Source: an uncultured Oscillospiraceae bacterium
Lineage (GTDB): Bacteria > Bacillota > Clostridia > Oscillospirales > Oscillospiraceae
NCBI GenBank assembly: GCA_934569225.1
Contig: CAKTKC010000006.1
Span: 55,740 to 119,739 of the forward strand
Direction: 5' to 3'
Length of the DNA: 64,000 bases
Shown here: piece after piece, positions 26,538 to 35,548 of the stretch
How the letters are laid out: each line of letters opens with the position of its first letter
Position numbering within the stretch: position 1 is the stretch's first letter
Translations under genes and position numbers: made by a program
The notes under the pieces: model-generated
What the model saw: the letters and a program-made list of their open reading frames with translations, nothing else
Database searches by the model: none
Told to the model about the DNA's origin: nothing

Positions 26538-28262
26538 TCACTTTCTTCTCCGCCGCAGGCGAACCGGTATCCACCGTTCGATCTGCATCTGACGGAGCTT
26601 TTCGTCCATCCGGTCGGCCGTATCCAGCAGGATGCCAGCCCATTCCTCCGCCGTCTGGACGTTCCGGGCGCGGGTGACGAGGTACGGGCACCGCTCCAGC
26701 TTCCGGTGGCCGAAGGCTCTGGCAAAGGGACTGATGACCCCCAGAGCCAGAGTAAACGGCGCAAGGTTGAAGAAATAATCCGGGTCGTTGGCCATCAGGC
26801 GGCTGACGTCCTCCACGGGAAGGCGTTTGGCGTAGCGCCGGAATCCCAGCACCTGCGCCGCCGCATAGCTGCCCAGGTCGCTGCGCCTTCCGCCGTAGGC
26901 GGCGAAATAGCCCAGCAGGAATTCCCCCAGCACGCTGCACAGCGGGATCCAGACCTGCCCGCACAGCAGCCCCAGCACCACCCACATAGCCATGCACACC
27001 GCCCCGATGAGCATGGGCAGCTTGCCCCGCAGATGGGTGCGGTAGGCCATATCCTGAATCAGCCACCCGGACACCGCGCCGAAGGCCCCCAGAATGATGG
27101 AAAGCAGAATCTCGATTGCCCGGGCGGAGGTCATATTCATGGCCACGCACACGCCGCAGAAAATCTGTGCGCCGCAGCAAAGTCCCCGGAAAATCTTCAT
27201 GTTTCCGCTGACGCCCTTGTACATATTCCGCTCGTTGGGGACGATGGCGGAAACCTTGCGGCTGAGCTTGGCGTAGGGATAGCCGGTGGCGTCCACCGTC
27301 TGGCGGCTGCCGAAGAGAAGGGCGAAAATCTTGTTTTCAAAGAGACTGCGCTCGTTGCCCATATCCATGCGCTTGTGCAGCAGCACCTTGCTTCCGTCCG
27401 TCTGGATGAGCAGATACCCTAGCTGCGCCCAGGTGAAGACCATCATGGTCAGATCGCCGCCGGACAATGTCAGGCGGCACCCCAGCTCGCCCGCGGTGAT
27501 ACCCTCCGGCGGGGTCGTGCTGCGGATGTGGGCGATGGGCTTCGTGCGCAGGAAAATCAGCCAGTACACCAGCGCGAGACCCACGCAGATCAGCATGTAC
27601 TTGATCTCCGGGTTGCCCTCCCGGATATAGGTGCTGACGGTGGGGAACATTTTCTGATCCACCAGCATGGTCATGGTGATGCCTTCGTGGTCGTTCAGGA
27701 CGGTCTTGCTGGCGCCGATGATCTGATTGCTGCTCACCGTGATGGTCAGGTCGGAGGCGATGCTCTCCTGACGGTAGATGCTGGTGAATTTGGGCGCGTT
27801 GGGCATATCCCCCGGGGGCATGGTGATGACAAAGCTGAACTGCTCCACCGGGAACTCAAAGCCGCTGAGCAGGTCGATGCTCAGCTGTAACTTTCGCTCC
27901 TTGTCAACGGTCGCAACGCCCACGGACTTGGGGAGGGTAAAGCTGAAATTCAGGGGAATCTCCCCGGTAATGCCGCTGACCACCCGGCTGATATCCACCA
28001 GGGTTGCGGAGGACGTCTTGCTGGTGGAGACGGACGCGCCGTTCAGGGTAATGCCCGTGGCGTTGGCGGGCAGGGGGAAACTCATGGAAGTAGTGACATA
28101 CTCCATGCGCAAGGTGACGGTCATATTCACCTGGCAATTGCCCTCGGCGCTGACGGTGCAGTAGGTATCCACCCGGGAGGCCGCGCTCTCAGCGGAGGCG
28201 GGCAGCACGAACAAGCCCATCAGCAATATGCACAGAAAAATCCCGATTCCGATACGCTTCAA
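26538..28262 (-). CDS. DUF2207 family membrane protein
   Basis: 574 residues from TTG 28262, chosen because GGGGGAG lies six bases upstream and a signal peptide (LKRIGIGIFLCILLMGLFVLPASA) follows at once; an ATG 14 codons upstream has no site. An extracellular beta-rich domain (about 25-215) is followed by membrane spans near 225-245 and 380-470 and a cytoplasmic region. The family landmark is LGFRRYAKRLP...NDPDYFFNLAPFTLALGV near residue 480-520. Function of DUF2207 proteins is unknown; they are common, single-gene, envelope proteins in Clostridia. Ends in an H hairpin terminator. Confidence 0.8.
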   Translation of the reverse strand: MKRIGIGIFLCILLMGLFVLPASAESAASRVDTYCTVSAEGNCQVNMTVTLRMEYVTTSMSFPLPANATGITLNGASVSTSKTSSATLVDISRVVSGITGEIPLNFSFTLPKSVGVATVDKERKLQLSIDLLSGFEFPVEQFSFVITMPPGDMPNAPKFTSIYRQESIASDLTITVSSNQIIGASKTVLNDHEGITMTMLVDQKMFPTVSTYIREGNPEIKYMLICVGLALVYWLIFLRTKPIAHIRSTTPPEGITAGELGCRLTLSGGDLTMMVFTWAQLGYLLIQTDGSKVLLHKRMDMGNERSLFENKIFALLFGSRQTVDATGYPYAKLSRKVSAIVPNERNMYKGVSGNMKIFRGLCCGAQIFCGVCVAMNMTSARAIEILLSIILGAFGAVSGWLIQDMAYRTHLRGKLPMLIGAVCMAMWVVLGLLCGQVWIPLCSVLGEFLLGYFAAYGGRRSDLGSYAAAQVLGFRRYAKRLPVEDVSRLMANDPDYFFNLAPFTLALGVISPFARAFGHRKLERCPYLVTRARNVQTAEEWAGILLDTADRMDEKLRQMQIERWIPVRLRRRRK

Positions 28263-28353
28263 GCAAACTCCCCCTTCTACAGTTTTGTCACAACATTTTA
28301 CCATGTGTCCGGGGAAAAAGCAAGGGAATTCGCCGATATCTTAAGAATTCAGC

Positions 28354-28390
28354 AAAAGGGGCTGCCGCAAAATCGTTTTTGCGGCAGCCC
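28354..28390 (-). terminator. Terminator of the metY-cysK-rrf2 operon
   Basis: Perfect 14-bp stem GGGCTGCCGCAAAA/TTTTGCGGCAGCCC with a 4-base loop; on the - strand followed by CTTTTG. Confidence 0.9.
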
Positions 28391-28398
28391 TCAATCTT

Positions 28399-28806
28399 TT
28401 ATTGCTTTTTCACCAGATCAGCCAGCGTTACGCTGTCCAAATACCCGCTGATGCGTTTGTCCAGCTCGCTCCAGACCGGCAGCGTCGGACAGCTCGCCGC
28501 GCGATGACAGGTCTTCGCGCCGCATTCTAAGCAGGCTACCGGCGCAAGGGATCCTTCCGTCAGCCGCAGTATCTCACCCAGCGTGTATTCTTCCGGCTCC
28601 CGGCTCAGGCGGTAGCCGCCGCCCTTGCCCTGGATGCCGTCCACAATGTGGTTCTTTGTCAGCACGGGCAGGATCTTCTCCATGTATTTCAGGGAAATCT
28701 CCTGTCGGGCGGCCACGTCCTTCATGGGGATGAAGCCCTCCGACCGATGCTCCGCCAGATCCGCCAGCACCCGCAGGGCGTAACGGCCACGGGTCGATAT
28801 CATCAT
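28399..28806 (-). CDS. Rrf2-family regulator (CymR/IscR-like)
   Basis: 135-residue winged-helix repressor. MISTRGRYALRVLADLAEH and the helix-turn-helix with KDVAARQEISLKYMEKILPVL are typical, followed by the wing GKGGGYRLSREPEEYTLGEILRLTEG. It carries four cysteines in PVACLECGAKTCHRAASC, a pattern resembling but not identical to the Fe-S-binding IscR triad. It is the last gene of a sulphur-amino-acid operon, 4 bases after cysK, so it probably represses the operon, perhaps with CysK as partner as CymR does. The operon's promoter has three matching operator-like sites. Two adjacent ATGs (28806, 28803) are possible starts. Confidence 0.88.
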   Translation of the reverse strand: MMISTRGRYALRVLADLAEHRSEGFIPMKDVAARQEISLKYMEKILPVLTKNHIVDGIQGKGGGYRLSREPEEYTLGEILRLTEGSLAPVACLECGAKTCHRAASCPTLPVWSELDKRISGYLDSVTLADLVKKQ

Positions 28807-28810
28807 GGCG

Positions 28811-29743
28811 TCAGTCCGCGAACAGCGGCGTGGACAGATACCGGTCGCCGGTGTCCGGCAGGAGGACGACGATGGTCTTGCCCTCGTTTTCCGGCCGCTT
28901 GGCCAGCTCGATGGCCGCCCATGCCGCCGCACCGGAGGAAATGCCCACCAGCACGCCCTCCGCCTTGCCGATCTGTTTGCCCACCGCAAAGGCGTCCTCG
29001 TTGGCGACGGGGATGATCTCGTCGTAAACGCTGGTGTCCAGCACCTTGGGGACGAAGCCCGCGCCGATGCCCTGAATCTTATGAGCGCCCGCCGTGCCCT
29101 TGGACAGCACGGGAGAGGTCGCAGGCTCCACGGCCACCACTTTGACCTCCGGCTTCTTGGACTTGAGGTACTCGCCCACGCCGGTGATGGTGCCGCCGGT
29201 GCCCACGCCCGCTACAAAAACGTCCACCTCGCCGTCGGTGTCGGCGTAGATTTCGGGGCCGGTGGTCTCAAAATGTGCCTTGGGGTTGGCCGGGTTCACA
29301 AACTGGCCGGGGATGAAGCTGTCCGGAATTTCGGCAGCCAGCTCGTCAGCCTTGGCAATAGCGCCCTTCATGCCCTTGGCGCCCTCGGACAGCACCAGCT
29401 CCGCGCCGTAGGCCTTCATCAGCTGGCGGCGCTCCACGCTCATGGTGTCCGGCATAACAATGATGATACGGTAGCCCCGGGCAGCCGCCACGGCGGCAAG
29501 GCCGATGCCCGTATTGCCGGAGGTCGGCTCGATGATGACGGAGCCGGGCTTCAGCAGACCCTTTTCCTCGGCGTCGTCGATCATGGCCTTGGCTACCCGA
29601 TCCTTCACGGAACCGGCGGGGTTAAAATACTCCAGCTTTGCCAGCACCTTTGCCTTCAGGCCGAGGGCTTTTTCAATGTGGGTCAGCTCCAGCAGGGGCG
29701 TTTTGCCGATGAGCTGATCGGCAGACGTGTAAATGTTCGCCAT
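28811..29743 (-). CDS. cysK: Cysteine synthase CysK (O-acetylserine sulfhydrylase)
   Basis: PLP enzyme making cysteine from O-acetylserine and sulphide. 310 residues: PLP-binding Lys47 in GSVKDR, substrate loop TSGNTGI, phosphate loop [10 protein letters not shown] and the C-terminal [15 protein letters not shown]. It follows metY by two bases and precedes the Rrf2 regulator, consistent with coordinated sulphur assimilation. Possible dual role as a signal partner for the regulator. GAAGGAGG ribosome site. Confidence 0.96.
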   Translation of the reverse strand: MANIYTSADQLIGKTPLLELTHIEKALGLKAKVLAKLEYFNPAGSVKDRVAKAMIDDAEEKGLLKPGSVIIEPTSGNTGIGLAAVAAARGYRIIIVMPDTMSVERRQLMKAYGAELVLSEGAKGMKGAIAKADELAAEIPDSFIPGQFVNPANPKAHFETTGPEIYADTDGEVDVFVAGVGTGGTITGVGEYLKSKKPEVKVVAVEPATSPVLSKGTAGAHKIQGIGAGFVPKVLDTSVYDEIIPVANEDAFAVGKQIGKAEGVLVGISSGAAAWAAIELAKRPENEGKTIVVLLPDTGDRYLSTPLFAD

Positions 29744-29745
29744 AA

Positions 29746-31035
29746 TTATGCCTCCTTCACGGCGTCAAAGCCGCGCTGCAAATCCGCAAGAATGTCGTCA
29801 ATGTGCTCCGTGCCGATGGACAGGCGGATGGTGTTGGGCTTGATGCCCTGATCCAGCAGCTCCTCCTCGGTCAGCTGGCTGTGGGTCGTGGTGGCCGGGT
29901 GAATGACCAGGCTCTTGACATCCGCCACGTTGGCCAGCAAAGAGAAAATTTTCAGATTGTCAATGAACTTATGGGCTTCCTTCACGCCGCCCTTGATCTC
30001 AAAGGTGAAGATGGATGCGCCGCCGTTGGGGAAATACTTCTCGTACAGGGCGTGATCCGGGTGGTTCGGCAGGGAAGGATGGTTCACATGCTCCACCTGA
30101 GGATGGTTCGCCAGGAACTCCACCACCTTTTTGGTGTTTTCGGCGTGGCGCTCCAGACGCAGAGACAGAGTTTCGACGCCCTGGAGCAGCAGGAAGGCCG
30201 CGAAGGGAGAAATGGTCGCGCCGGTGTCCCGCAGCAGCACCGCGCGGATATAGGTCACGAAAGCGGCGGGGCCTGCGGCGGCTACGAAGGAAACGCCGTG
30301 GTAGCTGGGATTCGGCTCGGCGATGGCGGGGTACTTCCCGGAAGCCGCCCAGTCAAACTTACCGGAGTCCACGATGATGCCGCCCAGGGTGGTTCCGTGG
30401 CCGCCCAGGAACTTGGTCGCGGAGTGAACGACGATGTCCGCGCCGTGCTCGATGGGGCGGATGAGGTAGGGCGTGCCGAAGGTGTTGTCCACCACCAGGG
30501 GGATGCCGTACTTGTGCGCCAGCTCGGCCAGGGCGTCGATGTCGGGGATGTCGCTGTTGGGGTTGCCCAGGGTCTCAATATAAATGGCGCGGGTCTCGGG
30601 ACGGATGGCGCTCTCCACTTCCTTCAGATCATGGATGTTCACGAAATCGGCGGTGATGCCGAAGCCGGGCAGGGTGTGGGCAAGCAGGTTGTAGCTGCCG
30701 CCGTAGATTGTCTTCTGGGCGACGAAGTGGCCGCCGTTCTGGCCCAGCGCTTCCAGCACGTAAGTGATGGCCGCCGCGCCGGAGGCCAGCGCCAATGCCG
30801 CCACGCCGCCTTCCAGAGCGGCCACCCGCTTTTCCAGCACGTCCTGGGTGGAGTTGGTGAGACGGCCGTAAATGTTGCCGGCGTCCGTCAGCCCGAAGCG
30901 GGCGGCGGCGTGGGCGCAGTCATGGAACACATAAGAGGTGGTGGCGTAAATGGGAACGGCGCGGGCATCGGTAGCGGGGTCGGCCTGCTCCTGGCCGACG
31001 TGGAGCTGCAAGGTTTCAAATTTATAGTCAGACAT
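29746..31035 (-). CDS. metY: O-acetylhomoserine sulfhydrylase (homocysteine synthase) MetY
   Basis: Makes homocysteine from O-acetylhomoserine and sulphide. 429 residues of the Cys/Met-metabolism PLP family; Schiff-base Lys208 in [16 protein letters not shown] phosphate contacts [13 protein letters not shown], and [14 protein letters not shown]. The length and the block FNPSYHG-like [11 protein letters not shown] fit MetY rather than cystathionine gamma-synthase (about 380). ATG 31035 after AAGGAA is chosen over an upstream in-frame start. First gene of the operon, 118 bases after a promoter embedded in Rrf2-type sites. Confidence 0.93.
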   Translation of the reverse strand: MSDYKFETLQLHVGQEQADPATDARAVPIYATTSYVFHDCAHAAARFGLTDAGNIYGRLTNSTQDVLEKRVAALEGGVAALALASGAAAITYVLEALGQNGGHFVAQKTIYGGSYNLLAHTLPGFGITADFVNIHDLKEVESAIRPETRAIYIETLGNPNSDIPDIDALAELAHKYGIPLVVDNTFGTPYLIRPIEHGADIVVHSATKFLGGHGTTLGGIIVDSGKFDWAASGKYPAIAEPNPSYHGVSFVAAAGPAAFVTYIRAVLLRDTGATISPFAAFLLLQGVETLSLRLERHAENTKKVVEFLANHPQVEHVNHPSLPNHPDHALYEKYFPNGGASIFTFEIKGGVKEAHKFIDNLKIFSLLANVADVKSLVIHPATTTHSQLTEEELLDQGIKPNTIRLSIGTEHIDDILADLQRGFDAVKEA

Positions 31036-31171
31036 AATCGTAATTTCCTTTCTAAAGTCAAATGTTATCCTTTTTCCTGCAAACATCGGGGATACATTCG
31101 GCCAAAGCGGAAATTCGCCCTTACGAGGGTCTCAAAGTGATTTTTCATGGGAGTGCCTCCCTTCAAAACTT

Positions 31172-31262
31172 ACCTATCTGGTAGGTGATTGTATCATACC
31201 ATAAAATTCCTACCAGGTCAATCGGTTTTTTATCAAAAATTTCCTACTTGTCCGGTAGGAAA
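31172..31262 (-). promoter_or_regulatory. metY promoter with three Rrf2/CymR-type sites
   Basis: On the - strand TTGACC (31221-31216), 17-base spacer, TATGAT (31198-31193). Site 1 ACCTA-N5-TAGGT (31172-31186) lies downstream of -10; a half site TTCCTACC (31207-31214) is in the spacer; site 3 TTTCCTAC-N7-GTAGGAAA (31240-31262) lies upstream of -35. All share CCTAC/GTAGG half sites. Confidence 0.75.
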
Positions 31263-31315
31263 ACCGGCGATATGCCCAAGATGGGAAAAAGCCGCTTCTG
31301 CCGGGCTTTTTTCCT

Positions 31316-31343
31316 TTGACAAATTCCGATTGCATGGTAGAAT
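31316..31343 (+). promoter_or_regulatory. Promoter of the CmpB-like gene
   Basis: Consensus TTGACA (31316-31321), 16-base spacer, TAGAAT (31338-31343), 31 bases before the ATG. Confidence 0.75.
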
Positions 31344-31373
31344 GTAGGCAAAAAAACGACAGGAGTGTCCCCC

Positions 31374-32657
31374 ATGGAGATTTCCTACACCATTTTCGAC
31401 CTGCTTTTCTACCTGCTGCTCTACGCCTTCCTCGGCTGGTGCGTCGAGGTCTGCTGCGCCGCCGTGAAGAACGGGCGATTTATCAACCGGGGCTTTCTCA
31501 ACCTGCCCCTGAATATGCCCTGCGGCATTGCCGCCGCGCTGCTGCTGCCGGTGCTGGGCACCATGAACCACAAGACCGTCTTACAATATAGTATGACGCT
31601 GGTGATCTACATTCTGGTCCGGTGCGTGACCGATCAGTTCGTCCGGGGCGTCAGCCGGGGAACCTTCGCCACGGCGCCGAAGGGAAAGCCCTTTTTCCTC
31701 AACGCAGCCGCCGCGGCGGCCGTCATGCTGCTGGTGTATCTGGTGGTACATCCCGGCGTGATGGGGCTTTTGTATCTGACGCCAAAGTGGCTGGAACGGA
31801 CGCTGGTCATCGCGGGAATCGTCCTGATTCTGGCAGACTTCATCGGCGTGATGCGCGCCCTGCGCACCAGCAGCGCCACCCGGCTGAATAAGGCCGGGCA
31901 GGAAACCACCCAGCGCATGGCCGACCGGATCAGCAGCGCCATCTGGCGGCGTCTGCAAAAGGCCTACCCCGGCCTCGCGGCGGCGGATGTGCCGGGGCCG
32001 GAGCGGTATGTTTTCGCCCGGGGTATCTGCTTTGACAAGCTGGTGTGGGTGTTCCTGGTGACCTCTTTCCTGGGGGCGCTGATCGAAATGGTCTTCTGCC
32101 GGGTCACATCGGGACGGTGGATGAGCCGTTCCGGCGTGCTGTACGGCAGCTTCAGCTTCGTATGGGGGCTGGGCGCGGTGGTGCTGACCATCACCTTGCA
32201 GCGGATCGCGGACAAGCCCGACCGGCGGATTTTCCTGGCGGGCTTCGTCATCGGCGGCGCTTATGAGTATCTTTGCAGCGTGTTCACCGAACTGGTATTC
32301 GGTACGGTATTCTGGGACTACAGCAAAATGCCCCTGAACATCGGCGGCCGCACCAATGTGCTGTACTGCATTTTCTGGGGACTGCTGGCCGTGGCGTGGA
32401 TCAAGGTGCTGTATCCGCCCATGAGCAAGGGCATTGAGAAAATCCCGGCGCTGCTGGGAAAGGTGATCACCTGGGTCATTATCTTCTTCCTGGCCTGCGA
32501 CGGTCTGCTCACCGCCGCCGCCATGCTGCGCTATACCGACCGGCAAAGCCATCCCGAGCCTAAGAACGTAGCGGAAGCGTTTCTGGACGACACCTACGAC
32601 GACGACTGGATGGAACATCACTGGCCGAACATGGTGGTCACAAAGGACGCGGAATAA
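31374..32657 (+). CDS. Duplicated CmpB-type (PF06541) membrane protein
   Basis: 427 residues, about ten to twelve membrane spans. PF06541, annotated as putative ABC transporter type IV or DUF1113, appears twice: the N-terminal half (FLGWCVEVCCAAVKNGRFINRGFLNLPL) matches the C-terminal half (FLGALIEMVFCRVTSGRWMSRSGVLYG), which continues FWDYSKMPLNIGGRTNVLYCIFWGL. The two halves are joined by a charged cytoplasmic segment (about 165-205) that could be coiled. AGGAG eight bases before ATG 31374 favours that start over GTG 31365. No ATPase is nearby and transport function is unproven. Confidence 0.75.
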   Translation: MEISYTIFDLLFYLLLYAFLGWCVEVCCAAVKNGRFINRGFLNLPLNMPCGIAAALLLPVLGTMNHKTVLQYSMTLVIYILVRCVTDQFVRGVSRGTFATAPKGKPFFLNAAAAAAVMLLVYLVVHPGVMGLLYLTPKWLERTLVIAGIVLILADFIGVMRALRTSSATRLNKAGQETTQRMADRISSAIWRRLQKAYPGLAAADVPGPERYVFARGICFDKLVWVFLVTSFLGALIEMVFCRVTSGRWMSRSGVLYGSFSFVWGLGAVVLTITLQRIADKPDRRIFLAGFVIGGAYEYLCSVFTELVFGTVFWDYSKMPLNIGGRTNVLYCIFWGLLAVAWIKVLYPPMSKGIEKIPALLGKVITWVIIFFLACDGLLTAAAMLRYTDRQSHPEPKNVAEAFLDDTYDDDWMEHHWPNMVVTKDAE

Positions 32658-32825
32658 TACTATTTCTTAATAAAATGATTTCATCATTTTATTCTGCCGT
32701 TTCACGGCAGACCGCCTGGGCGGCGGTAAGAAATGTATTGACTTCGTTTTTTAGCGGCAGTGGCCGCTGGCCGCAATCCTGCGGCCTAATAAAACGCTTT
32801 TCAGCGTTTTATTAAAAACTCGTAT
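32656..32825. repeat. X element copy 1 (string of hairpins)
   Basis: 170 bp made almost entirely of inverted repeats: AATAAAATGA/TCATTTTATT, CTGCCG/CGGCAG, ACCGCC/GGCGGT, AGCGGC/GCCGCT, GGCCGCA/TGCGGCC, AATAAAACGC/GCGTTTTATT. It begins AATACTATTTC at the stop codon of the upstream gene and ends CTCGTAT; CGGAAT is found directly on both sides (32650-32655 and 32826-32831). Same layout and near-identical length as the copy at 63698. Confidence 0.7.
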
Positions 32826-32838
32826 CGGAATGAAACCT

Positions 32839-32874
32839 GCCCCCGGGAAACGGCGCGAACCGTTTCCCGGGGGC
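32839..32874 (-). terminator. GC-rich hairpin after the DUF3021 gene
   Basis: Perfect 15-bp stem (GCCCCCGGGAAACGG with its complement, 6-base loop) nine bases after the DUF3021 stop on the - strand; only a weak T tract follows. Confidence 0.6.
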
Positions 32875-32882
32875 GTGCCGGT

Positions 32883-33344
32883 TTAATTCTGCTTTTCTTC
32901 CGAAATTTTCTCGTTCATTTTCTTAACGTTTTGCTTGCCGATGGCAAACTGGACGCCCCAGATCACCGCGAAAATCAGGACAAACACCCCGAAATAGCTC
33001 AGAAACCCCGCTGCACTGTGCTTCATCCAGTGCATCGCGTAAGCGATGGGCAGCATGATGAGGGAGATGCTGAGAAAATACACGCCGGTCTGCCGGACAA
33101 GGCTCCAGCTTTCCATCTCCCAGATCACGGAGCTTGCCGCGAAGCCCGCGCCCAGGAGTCCGCAGAGCAGGGCTTGCAGAACGACGGCTCTGATCTCATT
33201 TCCCAGCGTCTCCGCCAGCTCCGGCGCGCAGGGGGAATAATATCCGCCCGCCCACATCAGCGAAATGCAGATTGTAATGACATACCCGATGGCAATCCCG
33301 ATGGGGAAGCCCAGCGCTCCCCGCAGAATCAGTTTCTTCTTCAT
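32883..33344 (-). CDS. DUF3021 family four-span membrane protein
   Basis: 153 residues with about four hydrophobic spans (8-30, 45-70, 85-105, 112-135) and a charged C-terminal tail. DUF3021 proteins are usually encoded beside LytTR DNA-binding proteins in Firmicutes, as here (10 bases downstream of one), and are thought to modulate them. The cysteine-containing first loop (SPCAPELAETLG) faces outside if the N-terminus is cytoplasmic. Exact function unknown. Confidence 0.8.
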   Translation of the reverse strand: MKKKLILRGALGFPIGIAIGYVITICISLMWAGGYYSPCAPELAETLGNEIRAVVLQALLCGLLGAGFAASSVIWEMESWSLVRQTGVYFLSISLIMLPIAYAMHWMKHSAAGFLSYFGVFVLIFAVIWGVQFAIGKQNVKKMNEKISEEKQN

Positions 33345-33354
33345 ATTCTACACC

Positions 33355-33795
33355 TCATATTCCTAAAATTGTCTTGACCCTGGACACATACCGTCTGGAA
33401 ATATACGTGACCGTCCCGCCCCGCAGCTTCACGCAGATCGTGCCGGTGAAGCTCAAATCGAAATAGTCGATCTTCTTCAGGTTGATGATCTCCGAATTGG
33501 AAATGCGGACGAACTGGTGGGGGTTCAGCCGCTGCTCCGCCTCGTACAACCGAAGGCGCAGGACGTATTCGCCCTTTTCCGTGACCGCGTAAACCTTCCC
33601 GGCGCCGGCGTAGACCCGAATCAGCTCCGCCGGTTCCAGCACCTCGATCTTCCCGTCCTTCATACCGGAAAGGATGCAGGGCGCATCGCCTGACAGTTTT
33701 TTCGCCAGCTGGCTGACCTCCTCCGTTACGGCGGCGGTCAGGATCACGACCTTTGGCTCCGGGTACGCGCCGTCGATTCTGATTTCTACCTGCAT
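33355..33795 (-). CDS. LytTR-domain transcriptional regulator
   Basis: 146 residues with a C-terminal LytTR DNA-binding domain (about 50-146: IEVLEPAELIRVYAGAGKVYAVTEKGEYVLRLRLYEAEQRL, then HQFVRISNSEIINLKKIDYF and a basic end). There is no response-regulator receiver domain; the first 50 residues (VEIRIDGAYPEPKVVILT...) form a small alpha/beta part seen in stand-alone LytTR proteins. Start ATG 33795 follows AAAGGAG. Paired with DUF3021, a self-contained regulatory two-gene unit likely to control itself or a nearby membrane function. Confidence 0.9.
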   Translation of the reverse strand: MQVEIRIDGAYPEPKVVILTAAVTEEVSQLAKKLSGDAPCILSGMKDGKIEVLEPAELIRVYAGAGKVYAVTEKGEYVLRLRLYEAEQRLNPHQFVRISNSEIINLKKIDYFDLSFTGTICVKLRGGTVTYISRRYVSRVKTILGI

Positions 33796-33820
33796 GGCCT
33801 TCACTCCTTTCTTTGATTGC

Positions 33821-33849
33821 ATTATAGAAAAAATTCCCCCCGTCCGCAA
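33821..33849 (-). promoter_or_regulatory. Promoter of the LytTR-DUF3021 operon
   Basis: On the - strand TTGCGG (33849-33844), 17-base spacer, TATAAT (33826-33821), 26 bases before the start. Confidence 0.7.
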
Positions 33850-33889
33850 CCGTTTTTCAACAGTCGGTCGTTTTCGGACCGTAAGCGGC

Positions 33890-33921
33890 AAAAAAGCAGG
33901 GGCGGCAAAAGCCGTCCCTGC
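33890..33921 (-). terminator. Terminator of the DUF2975-HTH-DUF4173 operon
   Basis: On the - strand GCAGGGACGGC and GCCGCCCCTGC form an 11-bp stem with TTTT loop and one G-U pair, followed by TTTTTT. An R1 repeat separates it from the operon's last stop. Confidence 0.8.
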
Positions 33922-33957
33922 CTGCGTATTTAATCCGAGGTTCCCTAACATACCATA

Positions 33958-34077
33958 CCCTTGGCTCTCCCTCCGGGAGAGCTGTCACCGCAGGTGACTG
34001 AGAGGGCATCGCGCCCTGGTTTCCCCTCTCCGTCCTCGCTTTGCCCGGCCGCCTCTCCAAGGGGAGAGACAAGGGGC
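33958..34077 (-). repeat. R1 element copy 2
   Basis: About 120 bp, inverted relative to copy 1: CTTGGCTCTCCCTCCGGGAG at the left and GGGGAGAGACAAGGGG at the right. The inner GTCACC/GGTGAC and GGGCATCGCGCCC hairpins are kept. No H hairpin adjoins this copy. Confidence 0.8.
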
Positions 34078-34085
34078 GTTCTTCG

Positions 34086-35534
34086 TCAATCCACTGCCTT
34101 CCGGGCGGCGGACTCGGTGTATGTCCAGCTCCGGAAATCCGAAATGCTGCAATAGCTGTTTTCCAGAATGTCCATCGCGGAAGAAGCAACTTTGGGGTCG
34201 CTGTCCTGGGTCAGCTCCTTAATGTAGGGCAGCGCGCCATCTCCCAGGCAGCTCATATGCCTCATGTCGATGGTCTCCAGCTGCCCCGACTGGTAGGCGT
34301 GGACGTTATACCGGGCGACCTGGGTATCCACATCCGCCCAGAAGGTGACGCACCCCAAAATCAGCGCGCAGATCACCGCGCCCTTCATATAAGGGAACCG
34401 GGGTTTGAACAGCCACACGGACACGAGAATTGTCGTGGCCCCCAGCCAAAGCATGAAAATCTCCGTCAGAACACGCTTTCTCGTCAGGCCGTAGCCGTCG
34501 ATGTAGAGGAGCATTTTCGCGCTGGCCGCGGCAATGAGGAACAGCGCCGCCAGTCCCAGGAACAGACACAGCCCCCTGGTCAGCGCCGGGACGCCGGTCT
34601 TCTTTTCCACCAGCCCCATGGCAAGGCACATCAGCCCCAGATTGATCAGGCTCAGCCAGGCCATCTCGAAAAATCCCCGGCGGGCATACTGCGCCAGCGT
34701 ATACCCCTTGGGCAGGATTCCCGCAAAGCCGCCGCCCAGATACGCCAGCTGGCTCAGCAGATACACGGCGTAAATCAGGCACACCGTCCCCAGCAGAATG
34801 TTCACGGTAATGGCGCTGAAACCGTGGAAGCGCTTCGCTTCCTTCCCGTTTTTCTCCCCGTATTTCAGTCCCACGCCCCGGGAATACAGAATCCATCCGG
34901 CGAAAGCACCGAAAAACAGGGAGAGCAGCGGCTCCGACCAGTCGGTGTCGGGGAGCATATCCATCAGCCCCTCAAACGCCGCGTCGGCACGCATCAGCAG
35001 GACGATCAGCACCGCCGCCACCGGCAGTGCGATCAGCACGCCGAGAATCGCCGCGCCGCCCCGTTTGCCCGCCGTACCGGCGTTTTTCCGGGCATCGTTC
35101 AGTCCCCGGGCGGCGGCGCTCATGCTGCCAATGCCCAGCGTGAACATCGCCCGGGGTGCGTCCAGCGCCGACGCGATGCCGCCGGGTTCCCGGCGGCTCT
35201 GCCCGGCCATCCGGCAGAAGCTGAGGTTCACGGCAAACAGCGCCATCAGGAGCATCCCCGCCTTCACGTCGCCGTCCGACGACCGGGCAAACCCGGCGAA
35301 GATCACCGCCGCCAGAATCAGCAGCACAACCTCATACTTCCCCGGCCGGAAGCCGCAGCGCAGCAGATACCAAAGGCTGCACCCCGTCAGAGCCACCGCC
35401 CCCAGGGCAAATCCCAGACAAAAACCGCCGTAAAGAATGCTGTTCCACGTAAACGTGCCGAAAAGCAGCACCAAAAGTCCAAAAATCAGTTCCCGTTTTC
35501 CCGCAGGATACCGGGGCAGCGTCCGTTCTTCCAT
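34086..35534 (-). CDS. DUF4173/DUF4153-like multi-span membrane protein
   Basis: 482 residues with about twelve hydrophobic segments and a soluble C-terminal 80-residue region (ending SWTYTESAARKAVD). The order of segments and the central block AITVNILLGTVCLIYAVYLLSQLAYLGGGFAGILPKGYTLAQYARRGFFEM match the DUF4173 group. AAAGGAG before ATG 35534 fixes the start. It is the last gene after a DUF2975 protein and a YozG-like HTH, a common arrangement. No function is established; a role in envelope sensing with its two partners is a guess. Confidence 0.72.
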   Translation of the reverse strand: MEERTLPRYPAGKRELIFGLLVLLFGTFTWNSILYGGFCLGFALGAVALTGCSLWYLLRCGFRPGKYEVVLLILAAVIFAGFARSSDGDVKAGMLLMALFAVNLSFCRMAGQSRREPGGIASALDAPRAMFTLGIGSMSAAARGLNDARKNAGTAGKRGGAAILGVLIALPVAAVLIVLLMRADAAFEGLMDMLPDTDWSEPLLSLFFGAFAGWILYSRGVGLKYGEKNGKEAKRFHGFSAITVNILLGTVCLIYAVYLLSQLAYLGGGFAGILPKGYTLAQYARRGFFEMAWLSLINLGLMCLAMGLVEKKTGVPALTRGLCLFLGLAALFLIAAASAKMLLYIDGYGLTRKRVLTEIFMLWLGATTILVSVWLFKPRFPYMKGAVICALILGCVTFWADVDTQVARYNVHAYQSGQLETIDMRHMSCLGDGALPYIKELTQDSDPKVASSAMDILENSYCSISDFRSWTYTESAARKAVD

Positions 35535-35548
35535 AAATATCTCCTTTC

